From Xylophilus rhododendri (GTDB lineage Bacteria > Pseudomonadota > Gammaproteobacteria > Burkholderiales > Burkholderiaceae_C): a stretch of DNA of 64,000 nt. Below the pieces are notes generated by a model that saw only the letters and a program-made list of their open reading frames with translations, was not told the origin of the DNA and did not search any database. Each line of letters begins with the position of its first letter. The first letter of the stretch is position 1. Both the position numbers and the translations under genes were made by a program. The stretch spans positions 4,340,001-4,404,000 of the forward strand of contig NZ_CP047650.1 of NCBI RefSeq assembly GCF_009906855.1, written 5' to 3'. This document shows, piece by piece, positions 58,301 to 64,000 of the stretch.

Positions 58301-58447
58301 GCCGACGGCGGCGCGGCTGTCACCTCCCGCTATCGCGACCGCAATCCCGCGCTCGGCCCTCTGGTCGAGCTTCTCGACGCAACCGGCGCCGCAGTCGCGG
58401 GCCGGGCATCCGCCGTGGTCCACGGCTACGAAGACGCAACTACTTGA
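55352..58447 (+). CDS. Central tail tip protein (J-like)
   Basis: A 1031-residue tail tip protein. The N-terminus is hydrophobic (MARVMLLLGLSVLPIAAHAD; TAAAWVVSNAALIAVTGYGL), then come the J-like parts: ILSAEAPWRVVYGRPAPVGC, LLSSIPGYTAAVTYRARTVR, RNPALCLADFLRADYGYGST, GDRVTLTSGIYAFTNKNFRV. Fibronectin-like beta segments fill 570-720. Repeated DYWAIGADFWVRDGASDFWG-type motifs lie near 800-900. It is expected to contact the host receptor. Confidence 0.85.
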   Translation: MARVMLLLGLSVLPIAAHADPITLVATLAPVIGGTAAAWVVSNAALIAVTGYGLFNAVTSRRKARQLASAQRQAALDGLSDRTTNILSAEAPWRVVYGRPAPVGCAIVAVLTSGANQDLRHMVCVFAAHECDAIEEVYLNGVAVGPLRSDGWATTGTFVGNATDVTGTVPLTFNADGYAYMAGIEVLEILAVSASLNLVVSVVSAAPEGSMLLSSIPGYTAAVTYRARTVRPYVNIQKHLSPGGVDTADALLMSLLPTQWTAQHRLSGFTYIVLSLDLSFQQFQSGPPTVTARLRGKKLYDYRTGETAFRRNPALCLADFLRADYGYGSTPEQIDIAQAVASANACDVAGYAVDNYADEYLFGASPAFYLCDGSFTTDQDRETTRQQIEDTMAGSSHESGGVWRIDAGAWSTPVMTLTDDDMLAPLEVSQACNTGAQRYNGARGTYINASGLGVSEDFPPYQNGSYLAADGRDKFQDLSLAFVGSSIRAQVLGCIKTEISRGGMVVKATPKMSAWRLQPGDRVTLTSGIYAFTNKNFRVQDWAFSTAAPVALQLVEDEPGYYDRWEDASTDQAPNTTLPDPFLPPAQPVFVDVKSGTAALARQGSTVIVRVFVQWQAAPFDVQQGGKVQLQWRYAAATEADWQPAELPGSATSSYLTGIEEGAAILLRDRFVNTLGVPGPWAIRVHTVVGKTEPPPQVDTVELSIDRVFFSEISRAVVPDLDGYLVRALPGTVAQWSLGVPLHTGLVTDSPWPYPQRLYGVQTVMVAAVDTSGNVGAPGWDTQDFGQPDVSQAIQVADLGTGTAAGDPSADYWAIGADFWVRDGASDFWGGSAYLPLALVGRFSPAYGGGNITLDVATTGSRTQVDYRFDGGTVGDFWAGADGQASADFWSGDGGYWGVLGDWQPWLGELVSVRGQGVLFRVSVAGGPQEGSVSVFRAHLVMPLVTQVFGEQVIGLGGTRLAPSAGQPARNWISITSVIPAVAADGGAAVTSRYRDRNPALGPLVELLDATGAAVAGRASAVVHGYEDATT

Positions 58448-58461
58448 ACAAGGAGCCTACG

Positions 58462-59310
58462 ATGGCACTTCCAACCGATGCAGCACTGTTTCCCGCCGGG
58501 CCGCTGCTGCCCGCAACGGCCAAGAGCCTCAGCAGGGCTTGGCTCGCCGCCAACCGAGACATCCTCGGCGAGATGACCTCGAAGCTGACCGTGCAGCAGT
58601 CGCTGGGCATTGGCGGGCGAAACAAGTTCATCAACGGGAACTTCGCGATCAATCAGCGTGGCATGGGCACCGGTGTCACGTTGGCGGCGGGGCAGTACGG
58701 GCATGACCGCTGGAAGGCGGGGTCCGCCGGCTGCCAGTACACGACTGCACCCAACGGCACGGACACCGATCTCAACATCACCTCCGGTGCGCTCGTCCAA
58801 GTGGTGGAGGCCGGGAGCGTCGAGCCTGGCACCTATTGCGTGAGCTGGGAGGGCTCTGCGCAGCTGTACCTGGGCGGCACGAGCTACGCGAGCAGTCCTT
58901 ACATTCTTTCGAACGTCCCTGGCGGCGGCTCGATCGGGTTTCAGTTTTCGACGGGCAGCCTGGGTCGCGTTCAGCTGGAGCTGGCATCGGCGCCAACGCC
59001 TTTCGAACGCCGCGCCCTCGGAATCGAACTTGCGCTGTGCCAGCGCTACTACGAGACCGGCAAGCTGCTGCTCGGCGGCGCCTATCCCTCCGGCGGCGTG
59101 GGGGCGCAGGCCTACGGCGAGGCCCAGTTCAAGGTCACCAAACGCGCCGTGCCGACCATGACCCAGCTCGCCGCCTCCAGCTCGGCCAACGTGCAGTCGA
59201 ACGCTTTCACATCCACCACCACCAGCAGCGCCTCGGTGTTCTGCACGCACGACGTGAACCCGGGGAATTTCAGCCTCTCGCTCTATTGGGCGGCCAGCGC
59301 GGAGCTTTAA
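58462..59310 (+). CDS. Tail fibre / receptor-binding-type protein, 282 aa
   Basis: The motif GGRNKFINGNFAINQRGMGT, then GYGHDRW-type and YTLSxxV-like segments, followed by RVQLELASAPTPFERRALGI, ELALCQRYYETGKLLLGG, is common in phage tail proteins with a carbohydrate-binding-like module (the FERR...E...CQRYY signature). AAGGAGC precedes ATG 58462. Likely surface-exposed at the tail tip. Confidence 0.8.
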   Translation: MALPTDAALFPAGPLLPATAKSLSRAWLAANRDILGEMTSKLTVQQSLGIGGRNKFINGNFAINQRGMGTGVTLAAGQYGHDRWKAGSAGCQYTTAPNGTDTDLNITSGALVQVVEAGSVEPGTYCVSWEGSAQLYLGGTSYASSPYILSNVPGGGSIGFQFSTGSLGRVQLELASAPTPFERRALGIELALCQRYYETGKLLLGGAYPSGGVGAQAYGEAQFKVTKRAVPTMTQLAASSSANVQSNAFTSTTTSSASVFCTHDVNPGNFSLSLYWAASAEL

Positions 59311-59313
59311 GTC

Positions 59314-59709
59314 ATGTACCAACGCACCCAGACCGATTCCGTCATCCGCCTGGCCGATGGCGCGCTCATCCCGGCCGACCAGGGCAATACCGACTACCTC
59401 GCCTACCTGGAGTGGGTGGAGGAGGGCAACGTCGCCGAGGCTGCACCCGAGGCGCCCATCGGCCCGGCGGTGCCGGCGGCCGTCACGCCGCGGCAGGCCC
59501 GGCTCGCCCTGCTGCACGCCGGCCGCCTGGCGGATGTGGCGGCGGCGATCGAGGCCCTGGCCGAGCCTCAGCGTACGGCCGCGCAGATCGAGTGGGAGTT
59601 CGCCAGCAGCGTGGAGCGGGCCTCGCCGCTGGTGGCCACGCTGGGCGCCGCGCTGGCGCTGGCCAAAGCCGATCTCGATGCGCTCTTCGTCGCTGCGGGA
59701 GGCATGTAA
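59314..59709 (+). CDS. Small tail-fibre-associated protein, 131 aa
   Basis: It begins MYQRTQTDSVIRLADGALIP, ADQGNTDYLAYLEWVEEGN, a phrase typical of tail-fibre-associated proteins in Burkholderiales phages, and ends in an Ala-rich helix. Starts 3 bases after the fibre gene. Probably a fibre assembly or accessory factor. Confidence 0.68.
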   Translation: MYQRTQTDSVIRLADGALIPADQGNTDYLAYLEWVEEGNVAEAAPEAPIGPAVPAAVTPRQARLALLHAGRLADVAAAIEALAEPQRTAAQIEWEFASSVERASPLVATLGAALALAKADLDALFVAAGGM

Positions 59710-60293
59710 TGCGCCACCTCGAATTCCCGACCTTCCGGGCCGCCTGGCGCCGCATCGTCGCCGCGGTCGCCACCAGCGTGCTCGGTGTGGCCATGCTCCA
59801 CACCGCCGAAGATCTGCGCCGCTACGTGGCCCAGGCGCCCAGCTTCGTGCGCAATCAGGACCGCGCCGAGGTGCGGGTGCAGGCCATCTTCATCGCGGTG
59901 ATCTTCCTGCTGCTGCTGGTCGAGCCGCTCTACTACGTCTACACCGTGCCGGGCGCCATGATCGCCAAGGTGGCCAGCACGGCGCCGTCGGAGTGGTGCA
60001 TCACCGGCGCGTTCGGGCTGTGCTTCGCCTCGATGCTGCCGCACCTCTGGACGCTGCTCTTCCGGCCGGACCTTCTGGACCAGAAGGGCTACCGCATCGC
60101 GGCCACCTTCTCAGCGCTCGGGGCATCGGTCACCTGGATCGTGCTGGCCAACCTGGCTATCCCGATGGACGTGGGCGGCCTGGAATGGGCCTACGGCATC
60201 CGCGCCCTGGCCACGCTCTGCATCGCCGGCATCTACGCCTTTTCTGTGAACTCGCAGCAGCTGCGGGAGGTGATGTATGCGCCCCACGATTAA
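59709..60293 (+). CDS. Polytopic membrane protein of the lysis region, 194 aa
   Basis: A 194-residue protein with about four to five helices (IVAAVATSVLGVAMLHTAED, AIFIAVIFLLLLVEPLYYVY, CITGAFGLCFASMLPHLWTL, GASVTWIVLANLAIPMDVGG, ALATLCIAGIYAFSVNSQQ). It starts at ATG 59709 after the previous stop and overlaps the holin gene. Possibly part of the holin system or an antiholin. Confidence 0.65.
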   Translation: MRHLEFPTFRAAWRRIVAAVATSVLGVAMLHTAEDLRRYVAQAPSFVRNQDRAEVRVQAIFIAVIFLLLLVEPLYYVYTVPGAMIAKVASTAPSEWCITGAFGLCFASMLPHLWTLLFRPDLLDQKGYRIAATFSALGASVTWIVLANLAIPMDVGGLEWAYGIRALATLCIAGIYAFSVNSQQLREVMYAPHD

Positions 60294-60774
60294 TCTGGCC
60301 CTGATCGCCTGGCTGGCGGGCTACAGCACGCTGACCTGGGCCAGCAGCACCTACGCCCAGGACATCCTCGCCTTCGACTGGATGAGCCTGCTCTTCGCGG
60401 CCGCCTCCGGCCTGCTGGGCGGCGCGGCGCGCACGATCCTCACCATGATCTCGCCGCGCGCCCTGGTAGGCAACGTGGCGGTGCTGCTCATGAAGGATCT
60501 GATCGTCGCGCTATTCGGCGGCGCGGTTGTCTACATGCTGATCCAGGGCTACAACTCCTGGGCGGGCTCGCTGACCGTCGTCACGCTGCCGCCGATCGCC
60601 CGGGATCTGCGGGTGCTGCTGGTGGTGGCCGCAGGCTACTCGCGCGGCCGGTGGTTCGGGGTAGTGGACCGGTTCGCAACGGATGCGATCGCCAATGCCA
60701 GCCAGAAGCTGCGCGGCGGTGCTGCCGATGCGCCGCCGGTGGTGGCCACGCCGGACGCAGGAGGTGCGCCATGA
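60277..60774 (+). CDS. Phage holin
   Basis: A 165-residue protein with three hydrophobic segments (LALIAWLAGYSTLTWASSTY, SLLFAAASGLLGGAARTILT, DLIVALFGGAVVYMLIQGYN) and a hydrophilic C-terminus. It lies immediately before the lysozyme and overlaps it by 4 bases, the standard holin position. It should form the hole that releases the cytoplasmic endolysin. Confidence 0.75.
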   Translation: MRPTINLALIAWLAGYSTLTWASSTYAQDILAFDWMSLLFAAASGLLGGAARTILTMISPRALVGNVAVLLMKDLIVALFGGAVVYMLIQGYNSWAGSLTVVTLPPIARDLRVLLVVAAGYSRGRWFGVVDRFATDAIANASQKLRGGAADAPPVVATPDAGGAP

Positions 60775-61256
60775 AGACGTCTGCCGACGGCATCATCGTG
60801 ATGCACGCCTTCGAGGGCTGCCGCCTGGCCGCCTATCCGGATCCAGCCACGGGTGGCAAGCCCTGGACGATCGGCTGGGGCACCACCGGGCCCGGCATCG
60901 GCCCCGGCATGGTCATCACCCAGCAGCAGGCTGATCAGATGTTCGCCGACCGCCTGACGCGGGAATTCGAACCGGGTGTCGAGGATGCCCTGCAGAACGA
61001 GCCCACGCAGCGACAGTTCGATGCGATGGTCAGCCTGGCCTACAACATCGGGCTGGCCAACTTCCGTGGCAGCTCGGCGTTGCGCTTCTTCAACCTCCTG
61101 CGGCCCGAGACGGCGGCGGATTGGTTCTTGCCCTGGAACAAGGCCAACGGCCAGGTGATGCTGGGGCTGAAGCGGCGCCGTGCCGCCGAGCGGGCGCTGT
61201 TTTTGGGCAAGTCTGCCGCCGAGGCTGTGGCCATCGGGAAGGCGGTGATGGCATGA
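60771..61256 (+). CDS. Endolysin, GH24 lysozyme
   Basis: A 161-residue T4-type lysozyme. Catalytic Glu in MHAFEGCRLAAYPDPATGGK, the D...T pair in KPWTIGWGTTGPGIGPGMVI, and QRQFDAMVSLAYNIGLANFR, LGLKRRRAAERALFL. There is no N-terminal signal or anchor, so release needs the holin. Cuts the glycan backbone of peptidoglycan. Confidence 0.92.
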   Translation: MKTSADGIIVMHAFEGCRLAAYPDPATGGKPWTIGWGTTGPGIGPGMVITQQQADQMFADRLTREFEPGVEDALQNEPTQRQFDAMVSLAYNIGLANFRGSSALRFFNLLRPETAADWFLPWNKANGQVMLGLKRRRAAERALFLGKSAAEAVAIGKAVMA

Positions 61257-61753
61257 ACCCGCTCAATCTCATCGCCAAGGTGTCGCCGCCGGCCTGCCTG
61301 TGGATCGTCGGCGGCCTGATCGCCATCTCGGGCGTGCTGTACGTGCGCCTGCAGGTGGCCGAAAAGAACCTGGCGCAGTTCGAAGCCCGCACAGCCATGG
61401 CCGGCAGCACCGCCCAGCGGCAGATCAACGAGAAGCACGAGACCCAGGCCGCCGCTGTCGCAGCGTCCGACATCACCCGAACCCAGGAGCTATCCAATGC
61501 AAAAGCCGAAATCGACTCTCACCGCGCTCCTGTTGCCTCTGGTGCTGAGCGCGTGCGCGTCATCGCCGCGCGATGCCCTGCCGGTGGCGGTGACGTGCCC
61601 GCGGCCGCCGGCGCCGCCGGCTTGGACGATGCAGCCCCCGTCGAACTCGCCGCAGCTGGTGGACAGCTTGTTCTCGATCTCAAGGCCGCCATCGCTGCCG
61701 ACCAAGTGAAGATCAGGGCGCTGCAGGACTACGTTATGGCCATCCAGAAGTAG
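61253..61753 (+). CDS. Rz: i-spanin Rz
   Basis: A 166-residue protein with one N-terminal membrane helix (PPACLWIVGGLIAISGVLYV) and a long helical periplasmic part. It overlaps the endolysin by 4 bases and contains an o-spanin gene in another frame, the Rz/Rz1 layout. It bridges inner and outer membranes for the last step of lysis. Confidence 0.85.
   Translation: MNPLNLIAKVSPPACLWIVGGLIAISGVLYVRLQVAEKNLAQFEARTAMAGSTAQRQINEKHETQAAAVAASDITRTQELSNAKAEIDSHRAPVASGAERVRVIAARCPAGGGDVPAAAGAAGLDDAAPVELAAAGGQLVLDLKAAIAADQVKIRALQDYVMAIQK
61497..61709 (+). CDS. Rz1: o-spanin Rz1 lipoprotein, nested in Rz
   Basis: A 70-residue protein MQKPKSTLTALLLPLVLSAC with a lipobox (LSAC) and a short Pro-rich mature part (CPRPPAPPAWTMQPP), lying fully inside Rz in another frame. 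Typical of Rz1 outer-membrane lipoproteins. Confidence 0.85.
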   Translation: MQKPKSTLTALLLPLVLSACASSPRDALPVAVTCPRPPAPPAWTMQPPSNSPQLVDSLFSISRPPSLPTK

Positions 61754-61790
61754 TACGCTGGCAGCTATGGCGTCAAACTAAAAACGCAGG

Positions 61791-61988
61791 ATGCAAACCA
61801 AAACAAGCCCCGCCTATATCCGTTGATTGAGCTGCTACGGCGATCACCAGCGCGCCGTTGCAAAGCTGGAGGGGCGTGCACCGACGGCGGATGAGAGCGC
61901 GGAGCTCATGCGGTTAATGGCACTGCGTGTTAGTGCGCTTGAGGCTTACCTTGCCGACCGAGCCATGGGACGGCCTACGCCTCAATGA
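61791..61988 (+). pseudogene. Small phage gene with an in-frame TGA
   Basis: From ATG 61791 the frame reads MQTKTSPAYIR, TGA at 61824-61826, then LSCYGDHQRAVAKLEGRAPT, ADESAELMRLMALRVSALEA, and a stop at 61986. The composition on both sides of the TGA is alike, and a TGG-to-TGA change (Trp to stop) would explain it. The second part could restart at TTG 61827 (53 residues). It follows Rz in the late operon. Low confidence that it is functional. Confidence 0.4.
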
Positions 61989-62052
61989 AGCCCTCACCGG
62001 TCGGGCCGAGCCCGCTGGTGCGGGCCAGCTTGCTGGTGTAACTAACGGGTTG

Positions 62053-62520
62053 TCAGCTTGTGGGCGCAGTTGTTTTGGCGATTGCCTGATCTATCGTGAT
62101 TAAGTCGTCACGAAGGGCGGCTATTGTTGTCGCGTATTTGGTTATTGAAAACCGCATCCAAGTTATATGATTTATTAATTCTTGTTTATTAATTTTTCCT
62201 TCGAAATAGGGGACTGCCGTCCTTAGCCTCACCAAATCGTTGAATATTTCGAAATTGCACATTGGCAGGCGCACGTTAATTTCATTGACCAGGGAAATTA
62301 GATCAAGCCTGTTTTTGCTGTCTTTCAAGGACGCCGTGGTTACTAGGAAAATAAAATAGTTATTGATATGTATGCTTGTTGTTTTATAGCTTATTTCATC
62401 TGCAACAAGCTGGAAATGCACAGTTTTGCCCGCAATGACGCTGCTTACGTTCATTTCCCGCAACTCGCTTTGTAGGGAATTGAAAACTGGTAAATTTTCT
62501 GAATTTATTTCGGTAGTCAT
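62053..62520 (-). CDS. YbjN-like domain protein, third gene of AT-rich cassette
   Basis: A 155-residue protein: NYFIFLVTTASLKDSKNRLD, LISLVNEINVRLPMCNFEIF, NDLVRLRTAVPYFEGKINKQ, followed by a helical end with SITKYATTIAALRD. The order of strands and the N-E-I-N-x-R-L-P-x-x-x-F-E pattern resemble YbjN/type III-chaperone-like domains. ATG 62520 follows the previous stop by one base. It is clearly AT-rich compared with the phage. Function unknown; such domains often bind partner proteins. Confidence 0.6.
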   Translation of the reverse strand: MTTEINSENLPVFNSLQSELREMNVSSVIAGKTVHFQLVADEISYKTTSIHINNYFIFLVTTASLKDSKNRLDLISLVNEINVRLPMCNFEIFNDLVRLRTAVPYFEGKINKQELINHITWMRFSITKYATTIAALRDDLITIDQAIAKTTAPTS

Positions 62521-62521
62521 T

Positions 62522-63097
62522 CTAAGCCGCAAGCGCTAACAAGCTGTAATTTTCCGAATCAAGTTCGTTTTCGTTTGGGGTTGCGGCAATAAGAATGTCG
62601 TATGAATACTGGTTCATAGGCAATTCACCGTCCCCCGGCCGTTTGCGAGCTATTTCTCCGTATTCAATCAAAGTAATAGAAATTGACCGTTCTCGGTCGT
62701 CATTATGAGTGGGTGCTACTGACGGCACCCTTGCCCGTTTCGAGGGTAGGTAGTTCTTCGGTACCGCTTTCAATGCACCCTTAATCAAGGCGGAGTGCTT
62801 CGTCTGTCCATTATTGTTAGTTATCGCATGCCACAATAATGGTCCGCTGAAAGCATCTCTAATCGTTATTGCGCCGCTTTCAAGCGCCGCCATGGTTGAT
62901 GTATCGGTGGCTGCAATAATGTAATGCCTAAAATCCTGTTTAGAATTTTCGTGGCTAAGGTAGGTGATGAAATCTACGCCATTTGAGTTAAAGCTGAATA
63001 AGATTGGCAGATCTAATTCAATAAAAATTTTCTCGGGTTTAACATCCGAAAAATCAAAGATTGATTGTGATAATTCTTCAGTCTTCCAGGTCAACAT
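62522..63097 (-). CDS. DUF6575-like protein, second gene of AT-rich cassette
   Basis: A 191-residue protein starting MLTWKTEELSQSIFDFSDVK, then PEKIFIELDLPILFSFNSNG, VDFITYLSHENSKQDFRHYI, SGAITIRDAFSGPLLWHAI. The pattern resembles DUF6575 proteins, whose role is unknown. ATG 63097 is chosen because GAGG lies 8 bases upstream; the longer open frame to 63349 is antisense-like to the preceding gene. It overlaps that gene by 20 bases. Confidence 0.6.
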   Translation of the reverse strand: MLTWKTEELSQSIFDFSDVKPEKIFIELDLPILFSFNSNGVDFITYLSHENSKQDFRHYIIAATDTSTMAALESGAITIRDAFSGPLLWHAITNNNGQTKHSALIKGALKAVPKNYLPSKRARVPSVAPTHNDDRERSISITLIEYGEIARKRPGDGELPMNQYSYDILIAATPNENELDSENYSLLALAA

Positions 63098-63482
63098 ATA
63101 GATCCTCTGGTACAAAAGAGAAGTTGGCGCATCGATCAATTCCCACATATGGCCACCAAGTGTGGTGCTGTGAAAAATTCTTCGTTGCAGTGTGCTGAAT
63201 GACCCCGTCATGTGGGTGAAAATCAGCAGATATAATGTGTCGGCCGTTTGGATACTTATCGAACAGCTCAACGCAGGATTCGAGGGATGGAAATACTGAC
63301 AGACCAAATCTAAGACATGAGGCGCGCGGATCCGCAGAATGTCGCTCATCGCGTTCCGCGAATGTTAGAAATCCATCGTCATCTGGATCAATTTGGCTGC
63401 ACAACATATATATTCTTGTAATTTGGTTGCGGGGCTGGTCGGGGAAGGGGCATCCATCAGGGATGTTGGGGTCTAACTGCAT
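63078..63482 (-). CDS. Unknown protein with HHTWW motif, first gene of AT-rich cassette
   Basis: A 134-residue protein from ATG 63482 (MQLDPNIPDGCPFPDQPRNQ). It contains CLRFGLSVFPSLESCVELFD, RHIISADFHPHDGVIQHTAT, and NFSQHHTWWPYVGIDRCANF. The repeated strand-and-His/Trp pattern looks like a small enzyme or binding fold but no family is recognised. A TTG at 63515 is an alternative start. First of three coupled, AT-rich leftward genes. Confidence 0.6.
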   Translation of the reverse strand: MQLDPNIPDGCPFPDQPRNQITRIYMLCSQIDPDDDGFLTFAERDERHSADPRASCLRFGLSVFPSLESCVELFDKYPNGRHIISADFHPHDGVIQHTATKNFSQHHTWWPYVGIDRCANFSFVPEDLYVDLED

Positions 63483-63691
63483 GTTCCCAAGGTTGAAGCT
63501 CCAATGTGCAGCCAACTATGTGGGGGCATAGGAGAACCTGTCAAGATGTACGCGTGATGGCCATCAAACAAGGCTAACCCTACCATCGATCTACGGCGCC
63601 GGCTAGTATGCTCGGGAGCAGTCACACGCTAGCTAAAAAAGAGATTTTTGCGCTTCCTGGAAGAATCGCGCTGACCGAGAGACAAACTGTT

Positions 63692-63781
63692 CTATGGCGG
63701 CGAGGTGGCCATGATGCTCACGTCTGTGGTCTCCGGCAGATCCGGCGTGCGCAGCAAGGTGGGGAAGGGGATCCACGGCAT
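63692..63781 (-). CDS. Tiny open frame downstream of the right-edge gene, 29 aa
   Basis: On the minus strand MPWIPFPTLLRTPDLPETTD continues to a stop at 63692. Third positions are almost all G/C, as in genes here, and GGAG lies 8 bases before the ATG. It follows the partial gene by 18 bases. Could be a small coupled gene or the restart of a longer broken frame. Confidence 0.35.
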   Translation of the reverse strand: MPWIPFPTLLRTPDLPETTDVSIMATSPP

Positions 63782-63799
63782 TGCAGGCTCCAGTGATGG

Positions 63800-64000
63800 T
63801 CATTTGAAGATGTCGGGCGGGTCGTCGTTTGCGAACTCCGCCTGGAAGGCGGCGTTTTCGCGCTCCGCGCGCTCGTCGCGACGGAGGCGTTGCACCGGGG
63901 AGTCGACCCAAGTGAGATGGGGCCGATAGCCCTCCCGGATGCGCTGGTGCATGCGCAGCATCAGTTCGTGGCCCTGGGCCTCGTCTTGGCAGCAGATCCA
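63800..64000 (-). CDS. C-terminal end of an unknown protein (5' part outside window)
   Basis: The frame is open from the right edge and encodes 66 residues: WICCQDEAQGHELMLRMHQR, then LTWVDSPVQRLRRDERAERE, ending FANDDPPDIFK. It has the G/C-rich codon use of phage or host genes, unlike the AT-rich cassette just to its left. No family recognised. Confidence 0.55.
   Translation of the reverse strand, partial: WICCQDEAQGHELMLRMHQRIREGYRPHLTWVDSPVQRLRRDERAERENAAFQAEFANDDPPDIFK

Larger units (their letters stand above)
13160..64000. mobile_element. Lambdoid siphovirus prophage (right end beyond window)
   Basis: The left junction is a truncated tRNA-Leu(CAA) next to a tyrosine integrase. The element then carries excisionase, recombination, immunity, replication, antitermination, packaging, head, tail and lysis genes in lambdoid order. 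The second copy of the tRNA 3' half was looked for after the lysis genes and not found, so the right junction probably lies beyond 64000. At least 50.8 kb is present. Possible lesions are a frameshifted repressor and a stop codon in one small gene; structural genes look intact. Confidence 0.92.

Noticed and set aside
61754..64000. Right attachment site within the window
   Set aside because: No copy of the tRNA-Leu 3' half or its anticodon loop was seen in this stretch on either strand.
1..64000. CRISPR array or diversity-generating retroelement
   Set aside because: No regularly spaced direct repeats, no cas genes, and no reverse transcriptase motif or template repeat was seen.

Overview
The window is high-GC DNA from a betaproteobacterium, most likely a Burkholderiales/Comamonadaceae-type organism. 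This rests on codon use and gene content: a LysR regulator next to glutaryl-CoA dehydrogenase and a class III CoA-transferase, a BrkB/YihY protein, a queuosine-precursor transporter, and phage genes of types common in Burkholderiales siphophages. Species cannot be set from sequence reading alone.

Positions 1-13.15 kb are host chromosome. In order they hold: the C-terminal part of an outer-membrane barrel protein with a proline-rich tail; a LysR regulator divergent from gcdH and a CaiB-type CoA-transferase (glutarate/glutaryl-CoA catabolism); a frameshifted small membrane protein; a YihY/BrkB protein; small hypothetical proteins; a methyl-accepting chemotaxis protein; a YhhQ-like transporter; and a periplasmic amino-acid-type binding protein. 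At 13160-13218 lies only the 3' half of a tRNA-Leu(CAA), directly followed by an integrase. This is the left attachment junction of a prophage.

The prophage runs from there through the rest of the window. The left arm (13.3-26.9 kb) is transcribed leftwards from a PL-type promoter at about 26.93 kb. It holds small genes, RecT, a YqaJ-type exonuclease, KTSC, ParB-like, a repeat-bearing cytosine-C5 methyltransferase, a MazG-like protein, DUF4326, excisionase and integrase. The immunity region (26.9-28.7 kb) has five copies of a 15-bp palindromic operator, a LexA/S24-type repressor whose two halves are in different frames joined at a CCCAAAG slippery heptamer, a DUF2939 membrane protein behind it, and a cro gene whose promoter predicts a leaderless mRNA. 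The rightward early region (28.7-36.0 kb) carries replication genes, nucleases and a zinc-finger Q-like antiterminator. Next come a strong terminator, a degenerate tRNA-like gene and an initiator-like tRNA-Met.

The late region (36.5-61.75 kb) encodes a siphovirus with a P22-type coat: terminase, DUF4055 portal, head morphogenesis protein, scaffold, coat, a NodB-like virion protein, head-tail connectors, tail tube, G/GT chaperones with a -1 frameshift, tape measure, tail tip, fibre, holin, lysozyme and Rz/Rz1. Several intrinsic terminators sit inside the late operon, which fits Q-type antitermination.

Downstream of lysis lies an AT-rich leftward cassette of three genes (62.05-63.5 kb: a protein with an HHTWW motif, a DUF6575-like protein and a YbjN-like protein). 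It is the best candidate for an acquired accessory or defence function. No second tRNA-Leu junction is visible, so the prophage probably continues past the right edge.
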